Below are positions 16,941-25,030 of a stretch of 64,000 nt of DNA, piece after piece. The notes below the pieces were generated by a model. That model was given only the letters and a program-made list of their open reading frames with translations, was not told the DNA's origin and searched no databases. How positions within the stretch are numbered: position 1 is the stretch's first letter; each line of letters starts with the position of its first letter. Both the position numbers and the translations under genes were made by a program. The stretch comes from JBBAGC01 sp964491265 (lineage in GTDB: Bacteria; Spirochaetota; UBA4802; UBA5550), in the NCBI GenBank assembly GCA_964491265.1, contig CAZBFP010000006.1, positions 1-64,000 on the forward strand, given 5' to 3'.

Positions 16941-19733
16941 TCATATCATTCCCAGATTCTTTTCTATAAGAAGTTCAAAACGGTTCTTCTCTGAAAATGC
17001 AAAAGAGGTACTGCTGGTATACATTACTATTTCAGCATATTCAAGATTTACAGCAGATGGGAAAAAACTGAATTCAGGAATACTTTCCATAAGCGCGGCT
17101 ATTTCATGACTTACGCTCTCAACTTCACCCCTTGTAAAAACTTCCGAATTCATGCCGTCAGGAAGGGTAAAGCGGTAACCCACATCACCATTATCAAGAA
17201 TATGCAAAGAGAGTGCAACAGGCATGTGCTTATCCCTATAGTCTGCAAAAACAACATCTTTTGTAAAATCGTAATCACTCACTGCACCCTTCCCTGCGGA
17301 ATCAATATCAATCTTATAAGATTTTATCAATCCGCCGCTTAAAGCCAGATTACTTTCCGGATTCGATTCAACAGCTCCGGCAACAGCGCTCTGAGCAAAA
17401 AGAATCAGCCTGTAAAGATAATCATCAAAAAACTCGCTCCTCTTGCGGAAATAAAAAAGAGAACCCCTTTCATTGAGAACATAAAAACGTGAAAACTTTT
17501 TACCCCTGTTGAAAAATATTTTTATCGAATCATCAGAATCATAAGAAAGAATCTGCTCAAGATATTCCAGCTCCGGCACCCGGTCGTCAACACAACTCAT
17601 ATTTACAATACCTTTACTGTAGGACACAGCATAGAGCATCTGCGGCTCACCGCTAAAGTGGCTGCATGAGACAAGGGCACTGTCTCCTTTCTTCACTTTA
17701 TTGGAAAAAAGGGTAAATTTATTTGCTAAAATTGTAAAAAAACGGAGTTTCACCGATGGCCTGGAAACCGAAAAAAACCGGAGCATATTCTTTAAAGTTG
17801 CTTTTAATGTTGAAAAATCCTTTGAACTGCTGAACGGCTCTGATGCGGTAATCTGAAGTGAGTTAATTTCATCCACACCGGAAATCATTACACCTGTTGC
17901 AATTCTTGCAGCTATGCCGGGGAGTTCACCTGCGCCGCTATGTAATTCAAAACGGGTTTCACCCCAGCTGTTATGGTAAAGATAATATATCTCATCAATT
18001 TTATTTGAATATTTATGGAAAGGATTAATTATAATATAGCTCATAAGCGGGAAGGGATCGCGAAGAAAATAGCTGTTATGAAGATCGAGGCTTTTAATCG
18101 AAAAGTTAGCTGTCAGCTCCGATATTAAATCCCTGATATAATTAGGATCCATATTATAAAATCCCTGCTCTATCTCAAGTCTGGTGAAATCCTTCAGGTA
18201 CAGACCGTTAAGACTAATCCATACAATCAGAGAAAGAAGATGGGGACTTTTGCGTATAAGCACCTTCTGCAGCCTGTTGCCGTATATAACACGCTTATTC
18301 AGAAACCATGTCTCGTTCCCCTTTACATCGCGGACATAATCAAGAGAGAGCAGCTTCTCCGGAGGATATTTTTTAAAATTCAGGGTATTATCAATTTTTT
18401 TATCTTCACTGCTGAAATGGGAAAATATCTTTCGGTTTATCCCTATGAGTGAATCCCTGTTAATTGATCCGGCATTAATTTCCGAACCAAGAGCGTTAAG
18501 AATATTTTTATATCCCTTAAGAATAATTTTTTTTGTATTATTCATCATCTTGTTAGTTGATTCAATATCCCATGTTTCAAAATTATCAACATGCCTTATA
18601 ACTCCATCATCCCAGCTCCACTTTTTCGTGTAGAGCTCCATTATGCTGCGGAGCTCTTCTTCACCCGTTTTTTTACCTGCCGGAGCGGAGAGGCGGGGAT
18701 TTACTTTAAGATAAAAGCATGTTTTAATAATATTAATGGATGTCATATCATTGCTGTGGAGCCTGTAATAATCGTAAACCTGGTCAAACATAATACAGTA
18801 AGCATCAGTGCTGAATCTATCTCTCTTCCCTGCCTGCACATTCTTTTTAATAAAATTACTTACAAATGGATTTACCTTTTCATCATTAATATAACGTTCC
18901 AGAAGCCCCAGCTTAATTAAAGATTTAAAGGGATTACCCAATGATTTAATAATCTGGAATAGAGCAGCTATTAAAAAATCACCCCTGTTAATCCCTGCAA
19001 GGTTACCAAGGTCAACAAAACTTCCTGAATCACCGGAACCCTCTGCAACCTTAAGCCATTCGCTGTAGAGCATATCACTGCAGTCTGCAGGGACAACCCA
19101 CCAGAAGGGGACAACATCATTTATAATAATTGAACTTCTGTAAAACTCCTCCTTCAGCATCTGTCCCAGTGATGTTCCGGAAAGTCCATACTCCTGATCC
19201 TCATCAAAGACATTCATCTTCACCTGATCTATATCATTCAGGAAAAAATGGATCTCCTGCCCCCTGGTTTCCATTGCCCATTTTTCAATAATACTGCACT
19301 TTCTCCGGAGAAGTGACATTGAATCACTCTCCATGGTACTGAAATTTCCGCAGACCCAGAAATCCAGATCGGAATCGGGGGTAAAAGCAATAGTACCTGC
19401 ACTCCCGATAAGGGCAAAGAGCTTTATTACAGGCTCAGATTCAGAAATATTTTTCATAGAAAATGACGGGTTGGTCATCCTCAGGTGCGATGAAAGTTTT
19501 GCCGGCATACTGTAATTATAAATACCGTGAGGAGCAGTAAGTTCTTTAATATAGCCGGGAAATTCCGGAAGATTTACAGTAAAAAGAAAAGGGATAAAAT
19601 CGAAAATATTAATCGTCTCAGAGTCTGCCAGGGCAGCACGCAGAGAATTTATCTTGGCGCTGTTATATGCGGAAAAACTTTTTTTATTTGCCGCAACAAG
19701 AGATCTTATTTCTTCAGGGCTCTGAATGCTCAT
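16941..19733 (-). CDS. Class-I adenylate cyclase-like protein
   Basis: 930 residues. The N-terminal quarter carries the class-I cyclase signature: GSAGTIAFTPDSDLDFWVC (about 110-128), a nucleotidyltransferase-fold active site with the catalytic aspartates in SDLDFWVC, and EIHFFLNDIDQVK. Downstream, Y-S-E-W-L and long helical regions continue as in enterobacterial CyaA. The product would make cAMP from ATP in the cytoplasm; the C-terminal 500 residues are presumably regulatory. Its ATG overlaps the stop codon of the HD-GYP gene in an ATGA junction, so translation is probably coupled. I cannot judge whether the enzyme is active; no cAMP receptor gene is present in the window. Confidence 0.82.
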   Translation of the reverse strand: MSIQSPEEIRSLVAANKKSFSAYNSAKINSLRAALADSETINIFDFIPFLFTVNLPEFPGYIKELTAPHGIYNYSMPAKLSSHLRMTNPSFSMKNISESEPVIKLFALIGSAGTIAFTPDSDLDFWVCGNFSTMESDSMSLLRRKCSIIEKWAMETRGQEIHFFLNDIDQVKMNVFDEDQEYGLSGTSLGQMLKEEFYRSSIIINDVVPFWWVVPADCSDMLYSEWLKVAEGSGDSGSFVDLGNLAGINRGDFLIAALFQIIKSLGNPFKSLIKLGLLERYINDEKVNPFVSNFIKKNVQAGKRDRFSTDAYCIMFDQVYDYYRLHSNDMTSINIIKTCFYLKVNPRLSAPAGKKTGEEELRSIMELYTKKWSWDDGVIRHVDNFETWDIESTNKMMNNTKKIILKGYKNILNALGSEINAGSINRDSLIGINRKIFSHFSSEDKKIDNTLNFKKYPPEKLLSLDYVRDVKGNETWFLNKRVIYGNRLQKVLIRKSPHLLSLIVWISLNGLYLKDFTRLEIEQGFYNMDPNYIRDLISELTANFSIKSLDLHNSYFLRDPFPLMSYIIINPFHKYSNKIDEIYYLYHNSWGETRFELHSGAGELPGIAARIATGVMISGVDEINSLQITASEPFSSSKDFSTLKATLKNMLRFFSVSRPSVKLRFFTILANKFTLFSNKVKKGDSALVSCSHFSGEPQMLYAVSYSKGIVNMSCVDDRVPELEYLEQILSYDSDDSIKIFFNRGKKFSRFYVLNERGSLFYFRKRSEFFDDYLYRLILFAQSAVAGAVESNPESNLALSGGLIKSYKIDIDSAGKGAVSDYDFTKDVVFADYRDKHMPVALSLHILDNGDVGYRFTLPDGMNSEVFTRGEVESVSHEIAALMESIPEFSFFPSAVNLEYAEIVMYTSSTSFAFSEKNRFELLIEKNLGMI

Positions 19734-20977
19734 ACTCTCCCTGCAGAACTGTTTTTACTGATAGAGAAGCCCCCTGCGGCATTACGGTCATAAACATTTG
19801 AAACATAATCTTTATAGGTTTTAATAAGATCAACACTAATCGGACGTTTTAATGTTTCCATTTTACTGTTTTTAATTATCCTCACCTTAGGATTAAGAGG
19901 ATAAAGCCGGTTCATTTCCTCAATTAAGCCTATTTCCCCGGTGCTTATACGTACAAGATCACCACGCATCATAAAATGCTCCCCTCTATTAATAATAAAG
20001 CCAAGAGCCCTTATAAAATCCCGCAAATCGGGCTGGAGAAAACTGTATATGGTTTTATATTGAGCGTAAATTTTGTTAACCATAAACCTGATCGCCTCAC
20101 GGGGTGTCATGCCGGTCTCTTCAGGCTTAGGCACAGTGAGAGATACAAAAAAGTCCACAAGTCCAAGGAGGCGCACCTCTCTTGGCACATTGTTCTGATA
20201 ATGATCCATCTCAAAACCGTAGGGATACCCTTCCCCGTCAGCACGCTCATGATGCAGAAGGAGCATTTTTTTTTCTATATCATGAAGATTTTTGTTCTTT
20301 TCAACAAACTTATATCCCACATGCGTGTGATTTTTAATAATGTCAAATTCATCATCACTGAGCATAGCTTTATGAAGAATATCCTTTGAAACAGATGAAA
20401 ACCCTATGTCATGGAAAAGCCCGCCAACACCCATTGCTGATTTCATTTCAGGCTTAAAGTCGAGTCTTGACCCGAGTATAGAAGCCATAATAGCCACATT
20501 CATGGAGTGATGATAATAAAATTCATCCATATCCTTCAGCTTCTCAGTAACTTCAAAAACACCATCATCATTACTGTCAGTTTCAGATATTATTCTGCCA
20601 ACAAGATCTCTCGATTTATCAATAGTACTCTTACCGATACTCTCGCCGGGTGAGTGATTAAAGGTATTCCTTATCTCCTCAAGAATATTTCTGGTATGAT
20701 TATAGGTTTCATCTTTAAGCTCATTAGAAATTACAGATTTTTTTGCAGTCTCCCTGGCCTCTTGCTCTTTTGAAGGATCAAAATACAAACGGGCAACACC
20801 TGATATTTTTAAATGATTAAGCACCCCTCCGGAAATGGGGGTATGGGCTTTAAAAATAAGATTTTTGTCCTCATCAAAAAGATCGAATTCAAAGCGGTAA
20901 CCCGCCTTGAGAAAATTAACTTCTATAATCCCCTCTTTAGACTGATCATTACCTGAATTATCCTTTATCTGAGTCAT
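19730..20977 (-). CDS. HD-GYP domain protein (putative cyclic-di-GMP phosphodiesterase)
   Basis: 415 residues with an N-terminal about 90-residue region seen in other HD-GYP proteins and an HD-GYP domain: YYHHSMNVA, GGLFHDIG (HD), HTHVGY and HHERADGEGYP, the complete HHExxDGxGYP signature. These metal-dependent enzymes hydrolyse cyclic-di-GMP to pGpG and GMP. A C-terminal 60-residue tail is unassigned. Stop and start codons of this gene and the adenylate cyclase gene overlap by 4 bp. The pair could link cyclic-di-GMP turnover to cAMP synthesis (inference). Confidence 0.9.
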   Translation of the reverse strand: MTQIKDNSGNDQSKEGIIEVNFLKAGYRFEFDLFDEDKNLIFKAHTPISGGVLNHLKISGVARLYFDPSKEQEARETAKKSVISNELKDETYNHTRNILEEIRNTFNHSPGESIGKSTIDKSRDLVGRIISETDSNDDGVFEVTEKLKDMDEFYYHHSMNVAIMASILGSRLDFKPEMKSAMGVGGLFHDIGFSSVSKDILHKAMLSDDEFDIIKNHTHVGYKFVEKNKNLHDIEKKMLLLHHERADGEGYPYGFEMDHYQNNVPREVRLLGLVDFFVSLTVPKPEETGMTPREAIRFMVNKIYAQYKTIYSFLQPDLRDFIRALGFIINRGEHFMMRGDLVRISTGEIGLIEEMNRLYPLNPKVRIIKNSKMETLKRPISVDLIKTYKDYVSNVYDRNAAGGFSISKNSSAGRV

Positions 20978-21080
20978 AAATCTTCTCTCTATTATTAATG
21001 GGAATTAAAACGAATAACACATTAAAATTAATTTTCCAATAATTGTCAATATATAATACTTAAAGTTTATACAGATTATA

Positions 21081-21223
21081 TGGTAGTAGTATAATTTTAG
21101 GGGGAAAAATTTGTCATTCCGGCCGAAGTGATAACGTAGTGCCGGAATCTCCTGAAAGAATCAAGGTTATGAGATTCCTGCATGCGCAGGAATGACATTA
21201 CCCACAAAATTAAACTGCTACCG
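21081..21223. mobile_element. MITE-like element B2
   Basis: The left end tggtagtagtataatttta and the right end (reverse complement) ggtagcagtttaatttt match B1 ends. The interior is shorter: gtcattccggccgaag, a middle with ggaatctcctg and gagattcctgcatg, and caggaatgac. No exact target duplication is seen, so it is older than B1. The remaining 20978-21436 bases hold no gene; the last part carries the enoyl-CoA hydratase leader. Confidence 0.7.
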
Positions 21224-21436
21224 AATATATCAAGTCAACTTAAAAAAATATTATTCCGGCTATACAGTCAACAAGAGCTTATTGCACTCTTCTTTTGAAC
21301 TTGACTTTTCTACATTCTCAGTCAAGCTCATACTTAGTCCTAATTGTATGCAGCATTCTTTCTGTTTTTAACAGGGTACACCTTATCTTTCCTGAATGGG
21401 GAGAAATTTATATTTCACAGCCGGAGGATATATTCT

Positions 21437-22240
21437 ATGAAAATAATATCAATGGAAAGAAAAGAGAAGGTGGCAGTAGTAACACTGAATCGCCCGGAAA
21501 GGCTGAACGCCTTTAACAGGGATATGTTCTCTGCCCTTGCAGAAATAACAGAACAATTGAAAGAAAATATTCCCAGAGCAATAGTTATTACAGGCGGAGG
21601 GGAGGACTTCAGTGCAGGTTTTGATGTGAATCCTGACAACCCGCTTGTGGGGGACTTGATTGAAGCTGTGAAAAATCATAAGCGGGAACCTGTTGATGAG
21701 CTTATTGCACTTATCCGTAAAACTACAGATGATTTTACAGGATTACCTGTTCCAGTAATTGCGTCAATAGCGGGGAAGGCCTACGGTGGCGGAGCTGAAC
21801 TTGCTGCCAGATGCGATATAAGAATAGCTGATCCAGCTGCACAGTTCTGTTTTTCAGAAACAAAACTGGGGCTCATGCCCGACTGGGGCGGCGGTGTTGC
21901 ACTAACCAGGCTCACAGGAACAGGGGTCGCTGCTGAGCTTATACTCACAGCGCGTACTTTTGACTCAGAAGAGGCGCTACGTATCGGTTTTATAAACCGC
22001 ATAAGTGAATCCGGGAAATCACTGGAAGAAGCGCTTTCAATGGCGGAAACAATCGCAAAAAACGGGCCCGCTGCTGTCAGGGCATGCCTCAGGGTAATCC
22101 GTGAAAGTACAGGGAAACCCTTAATCGAAGCACTGGATCTGGAATCAGATGAAGCTGCAAAGCTTATAACCGGAGGTGAATGCTTTCATGGAATAAGCGC
22201 CTTTCTTTCAAAAAAAGAACCTGAATTTCCGGATATATAA
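21437..22240 (+). CDS. Enoyl-CoA hydratase/isomerase family protein
   Basis: 267 residues of the crotonase fold: first oxyanion loop GGGEDFSAGFDVN, second GKAYGGGAELAARCD with the catalytic Glu of the GGGxELA motif, and ETKLGLMPDWGGG where hydratases usually carry the second catalytic Glu; here the nearby residue is Asp. It would add water to, or isomerise, a 2-enoyl-CoA during fatty or aromatic acid breakdown. I start at 21437 because ggagg lies 9 bases upstream; a longer frame from 21344 has no such site. It is monocistronic. The acyl-CoA genes at 35-47 kb are plausible partners, though unlinked. Confidence 0.85.
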   Translation: MKIISMERKEKVAVVTLNRPERLNAFNRDMFSALAEITEQLKENIPRAIVITGGGEDFSAGFDVNPDNPLVGDLIEAVKNHKREPVDELIALIRKTTDDFTGLPVPVIASIAGKAYGGGAELAARCDIRIADPAAQFCFSETKLGLMPDWGGGVALTRLTGTGVAAELILTARTFDSEEALRIGFINRISESGKSLEEALSMAETIAKNGPAAVRACLRVIRESTGKPLIEALDLESDEAAKLITGGECFHGISAFLSKKEPEFPDI

Positions 22241-22438
22241 TAAAAATTAAAATTCCACAGCCTCCAGTTTTATTTACCTTACAAGCTGATGATATTATTG
22301 TCTCTGATATAAAATCTTTAAATCTAAACAGCGGCCATTAAAGCTTGACTTTTAAAAACTTATCTATAATTTATTTTTTAGAATAAGACTTCGGAAACAA
22401 ATTTGCAGAAGGTCTCTCTTATAAAAGTAGGATTACAT

Positions 22439-22735
22439 ATGCGCCTAAACAACAGCGAGATAAAATCTATACAAAATGCATTTACTACCACTTTCGGTAG
22501 TGGTGAAATATATTTATTCGGAAGCAGAACTAACGATACCCTAAAAGGGGGCGATATTGATTTATTTATAGTACCTGAAACCAGTAATGATCTGTCTGAA
22601 AAAAAAATTGATTTTCTTGTGAAACTAAAAAGATCTATAGGCGAACAAAGAATCGATGTAGTAATAGACCGGGGCGAAAACAGACCTATAGACAAAAAGG
22701 CAAAATCTACGGGGGTTCTTTTATGCAGGATATAA
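22439..22735 (+). CDS. MNT-domain nucleotidyltransferase antitoxin of a MNT/HepT pair
   Basis: 98 residues with the minimal nucleotidyltransferase signature: IYLFGSRTNDTLKGGDIDLF (GSxxN...GDxD) and a later DVVID. Antitoxins of this class inactivate the partner HEPN toxin by adding AMP (MntA/HepT, type VII). I start at ATG 22439 with taggat upstream; a TTG at 22403 is less likely. It overlaps the HepT-like gene by 13 bp, as usual for these pairs. Confidence 0.88.
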   Translation: MRLNNSEIKSIQNAFTTTFGSGEIYLFGSRTNDTLKGGDIDLFIVPETSNDLSEKKIDFLVKLKRSIGEQRIDVVIDRGENRPIDKKAKSTGVLLCRI

Positions 22736-23178
22736 AAGATATTTTTAAAACCGTAGATATGCTCTTTCAGAGTTGCGATATAGATTATACACTTCTGAAA
22801 GGGTATAAATTAGATGAAGAACTTTTTAATGATTACGATAAACAAAGAGTAGTTAACAGCTTTCTATTTAACTACATAAAAATTCAGGACAAAATAGGAG
22901 CGAAGCTATTTAAAAATATTCTTTTCCAGCTTAAGGAGATTGATGATTTTTCTGTACCAATGCTTGATGTATTGAATATCCTTGAAAAACTTGAAATAAT
23001 CGACAGCACTGAAAATTGGGATAGGTTGAGAGAGATAAGAAATGCACTTGCTCATGAGTATCCGTTAAATATAGATGAACGAATCGATAATATAAAAATG
23101 AGTATGAGTTCTTATGAATATCTGGGGAAGACTTTTACCAGAATAAAGCAATATTGTACAGAAAAAGGGCTGATATAA
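22723..23178 (+). CDS. HepT-like HEPN toxin
   Basis: 151 residues, all helical in appearance. The HEPN RNase signature is visible near the C-terminus as REIRNALAHEYP (RxxxxH motif with RN, followed by EY). HEPN toxins cleave RNA as dimers, and the Tyr of HxY is the target of AMPylation by the MNT partner. It overlaps the MNT gene by 13 bp, giving a two-gene toxin-antitoxin operon. Confidence 0.85.
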   Translation: MQDIKDIFKTVDMLFQSCDIDYTLLKGYKLDEELFNDYDKQRVVNSFLFNYIKIQDKIGAKLFKNILFQLKEIDDFSVPMLDVLNILEKLEIIDSTENWDRLREIRNALAHEYPLNIDERIDNIKMSMSSYEYLGKTFTRIKQYCTEKGLI

Positions 23179-23192
23179 CATCCGTAAAAAAA

Positions 23193-24035
23193 TTAAAATT
23201 CCACAGCCTCAAGCGGCACAGCCGGATAAACCTGCCCGTGTACAGGAGGCATGCTGTTGTATACCCATGAAATCTCCACCTCACCTGTTTCAGCAAAGCC
23301 GCGCCTCTTAATTCCGGTGAACCTGCCGCGTACAAGCACACTCTCCATATCAAGGGTCATGGCAAAAACCGCGCATTCAGCCCCCTCCGGAATCCTCCTG
23401 AGCTCATCATTATAAGCGGCTGTAGAAAACTTAACAAGACCTGAATCAGCAGCCCTGCACTGAATCACGGGAATAATATCGGGGAATCCCTCACTGTCAA
23501 CATATGCAATAAACTTCAAAGAGGATAGACTGTTAAAAAACGACCGGCCCGGCAGATTCAAAGGCTCATCATCATTTTTATTCACACTGCTTTTCCCTGA
23601 AAGAGCAGTAAGAATAACAGACCTGATAATATTAAACATTGGAAGCTTCTCTCTGGCGCCTCCATCTTTCAGGTCAAGGTAATGAACAGTGTTAATTCCA
23701 AAATATGTATTATACCTGAACATGGGCTTTTCGTTAAACATTATATACTCAGGCCCCTCCCCTGCTGCACCTGTCCAAAAAGCCCTGCCCCGCCAGAGGT
23801 TTTTATCCAGGGTCATCATTAGAAATCCGCATTTATGATTTTTTCTAACATAATATTTGCTCAGGCCCCAGCTGAACTCCCCGAAAGCAAGTTTATCTTC
23901 ACCAATAGGCTGAAGGGAAGTTATCAGTGTAATATGAGGCTTCCCTTCAGGATCAACCGTGGCAAGCAGCCCTATCTTTTCGCATGGCTCAAGTGCTTTC
24001 ATATCATCTGTGCTGAATCTCTTTTCTGTATTCAT
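23193..24035 (-). CDS. Pyridoxamine-phosphate-oxidase-fold (flavin-binding) protein
   Basis: About 280 residues. The N-terminal part resembles the PNPOx-like split-barrel FMN-binding family: CEKIGLLATVDPEGKPHITL, TSLQPIGEDKLAFGEFSWG and a later second-barrel-like half. Such proteins are flavin or F420-linked reductases, or heme-utilisation proteins. The ATG at 24035 has ggagatgatt upstream; a frame extended to 24077 would overlap the activase gene. It is the last gene of the glycyl-radical operon, 20 bp behind the activase, so it may reduce a product or protect the enzyme (inference). Confidence 0.72.
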   Translation of the reverse strand: MNTEKRFSTDDMKALEPCEKIGLLATVDPEGKPHITLITSLQPIGEDKLAFGEFSWGLSKYYVRKNHKCGFLMMTLDKNLWRGRAFWTGAAGEGPEYIMFNEKPMFRYNTYFGINTVHYLDLKDGGAREKLPMFNIIRSVILTALSGKSSVNKNDDEPLNLPGRSFFNSLSSLKFIAYVDSEGFPDIIPVIQCRAADSGLVKFSTAAYNDELRRIPEGAECAVFAMTLDMESVLVRGRFTGIKRRGFAETGEVEISWVYNSMPPVHGQVYPAVPLEAVEF

Positions 24036-24055
24036 AATCATCTCCTCATCACATA

Positions 24056-25027
24056 TTACCTTACACTTCCGCTCCATGAAACTATATCCTCTCTCACTCC
24101 GGAGGATTTTGCTGTTTCAAAGAGCTTCTCCATTTCTGATTTTTCAACAAGCCCTGTACCTGAAAATTCCCATTCAATTCCAAGCCTTTTATACTTATCA
24201 GCACAGAGATTATTAAAGGCGCAAAGCTCCCATCTCTCCACAACGCCCGATGGAAGCCGGGAAATAATTCCCCCTATTGCTTTTATATTATCTATCCGCG
24301 CAGTGGCGCCGGGTATTACAGGGGTGCGTACCCATATCCTTTCAGGATATAAATGTTCTTTAACATAAGCAGCCACTTTATGCAGGTTTTCAATAATAGG
24401 CTCATTTGACACACCGGTAAATTTTTTATGCAGGTCAGGGTCTGCCTCTTTCAGGTCAAAAAGTATAATATCAGCATAGGGAAAAATTTCATCAAAAACC
24501 TGTTCCGGGAATAATCCGCATGTATCAATAGCTGTGCTTATCCCTCTGCTTCTCAGCTCTTTAAGAACCCCGGCTGTAAATTCCCTCTGCATGGTACTCT
24601 CACCCCCGGACAGGGTAACACCTCCCCCGGAATTTTCAAAATAGGCTTTATCCTTAACCAGTTCATTAACAAGGTCTTCAATGCTCCACATTCTTCCCAG
24701 AAGTTCAATTGAGACAGATGGGCAGGTATCTGCACACAGACCACATCCCGTGCATATTTTACGGTTAACAGTAACACCTTTATCCGTGAGGGTCAGAGCA
24801 GAAGCAGGACACACCTCAACGCAGAGGCCGCACCCCAGGCATCCGGCGCCAAGCCAGTGAATCTGCGGGAGGCGTGAAATGCTCTCAGGGTTATGACACC
24901 AGGCACATGACAGAGGACACCCCTTTAAAAAAACAGTGGTGCGTATCCCGGGGCCATCCTCTGTAGACATTCTCTGAATTTCCAGCACTCTTCCTGTCAC
25001 GGATGATTTCACATTACTGTTTATCAT
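24056..25027 (-). CDS. Glycyl-radical-enzyme activating protein (radical SAM)
   Basis: 323 residues. The radical-SAM motif is KGCPLSCAWCHNPE (CxxxCxxC) in the N-terminal part, followed by an inserted ferredoxin-like pair, CLGCGLCVEVCP and CTGCGLCADTCP, and the SAM-binding GGESTMQREF region. This is the layout of HpdA/BssD/CutD-type activases, larger than PflA. It uses SAM to abstract a hydrogen from the glycine of its partner enzyme. It starts 3 bp after the glycyl-radical enzyme stop codon and is certainly its partner. Confidence 0.93.
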   Translation of the reverse strand: MINSNVKSSVTGRVLEIQRMSTEDGPGIRTTVFLKGCPLSCAWCHNPESISRLPQIHWLGAGCLGCGLCVEVCPASALTLTDKGVTVNRKICTGCGLCADTCPSVSIELLGRMWSIEDLVNELVKDKAYFENSGGGVTLSGGESTMQREFTAGVLKELRSRGISTAIDTCGLFPEQVFDEIFPYADIILFDLKEADPDLHKKFTGVSNEPIIENLHKVAAYVKEHLYPERIWVRTPVIPGATARIDNIKAIGGIISRLPSGVVERWELCAFNNLCADKYKRLGIEWEFSGTGLVEKSEMEKLFETAKSSGVREDIVSWSGSVR

Positions 25028-25030
25028 AAA

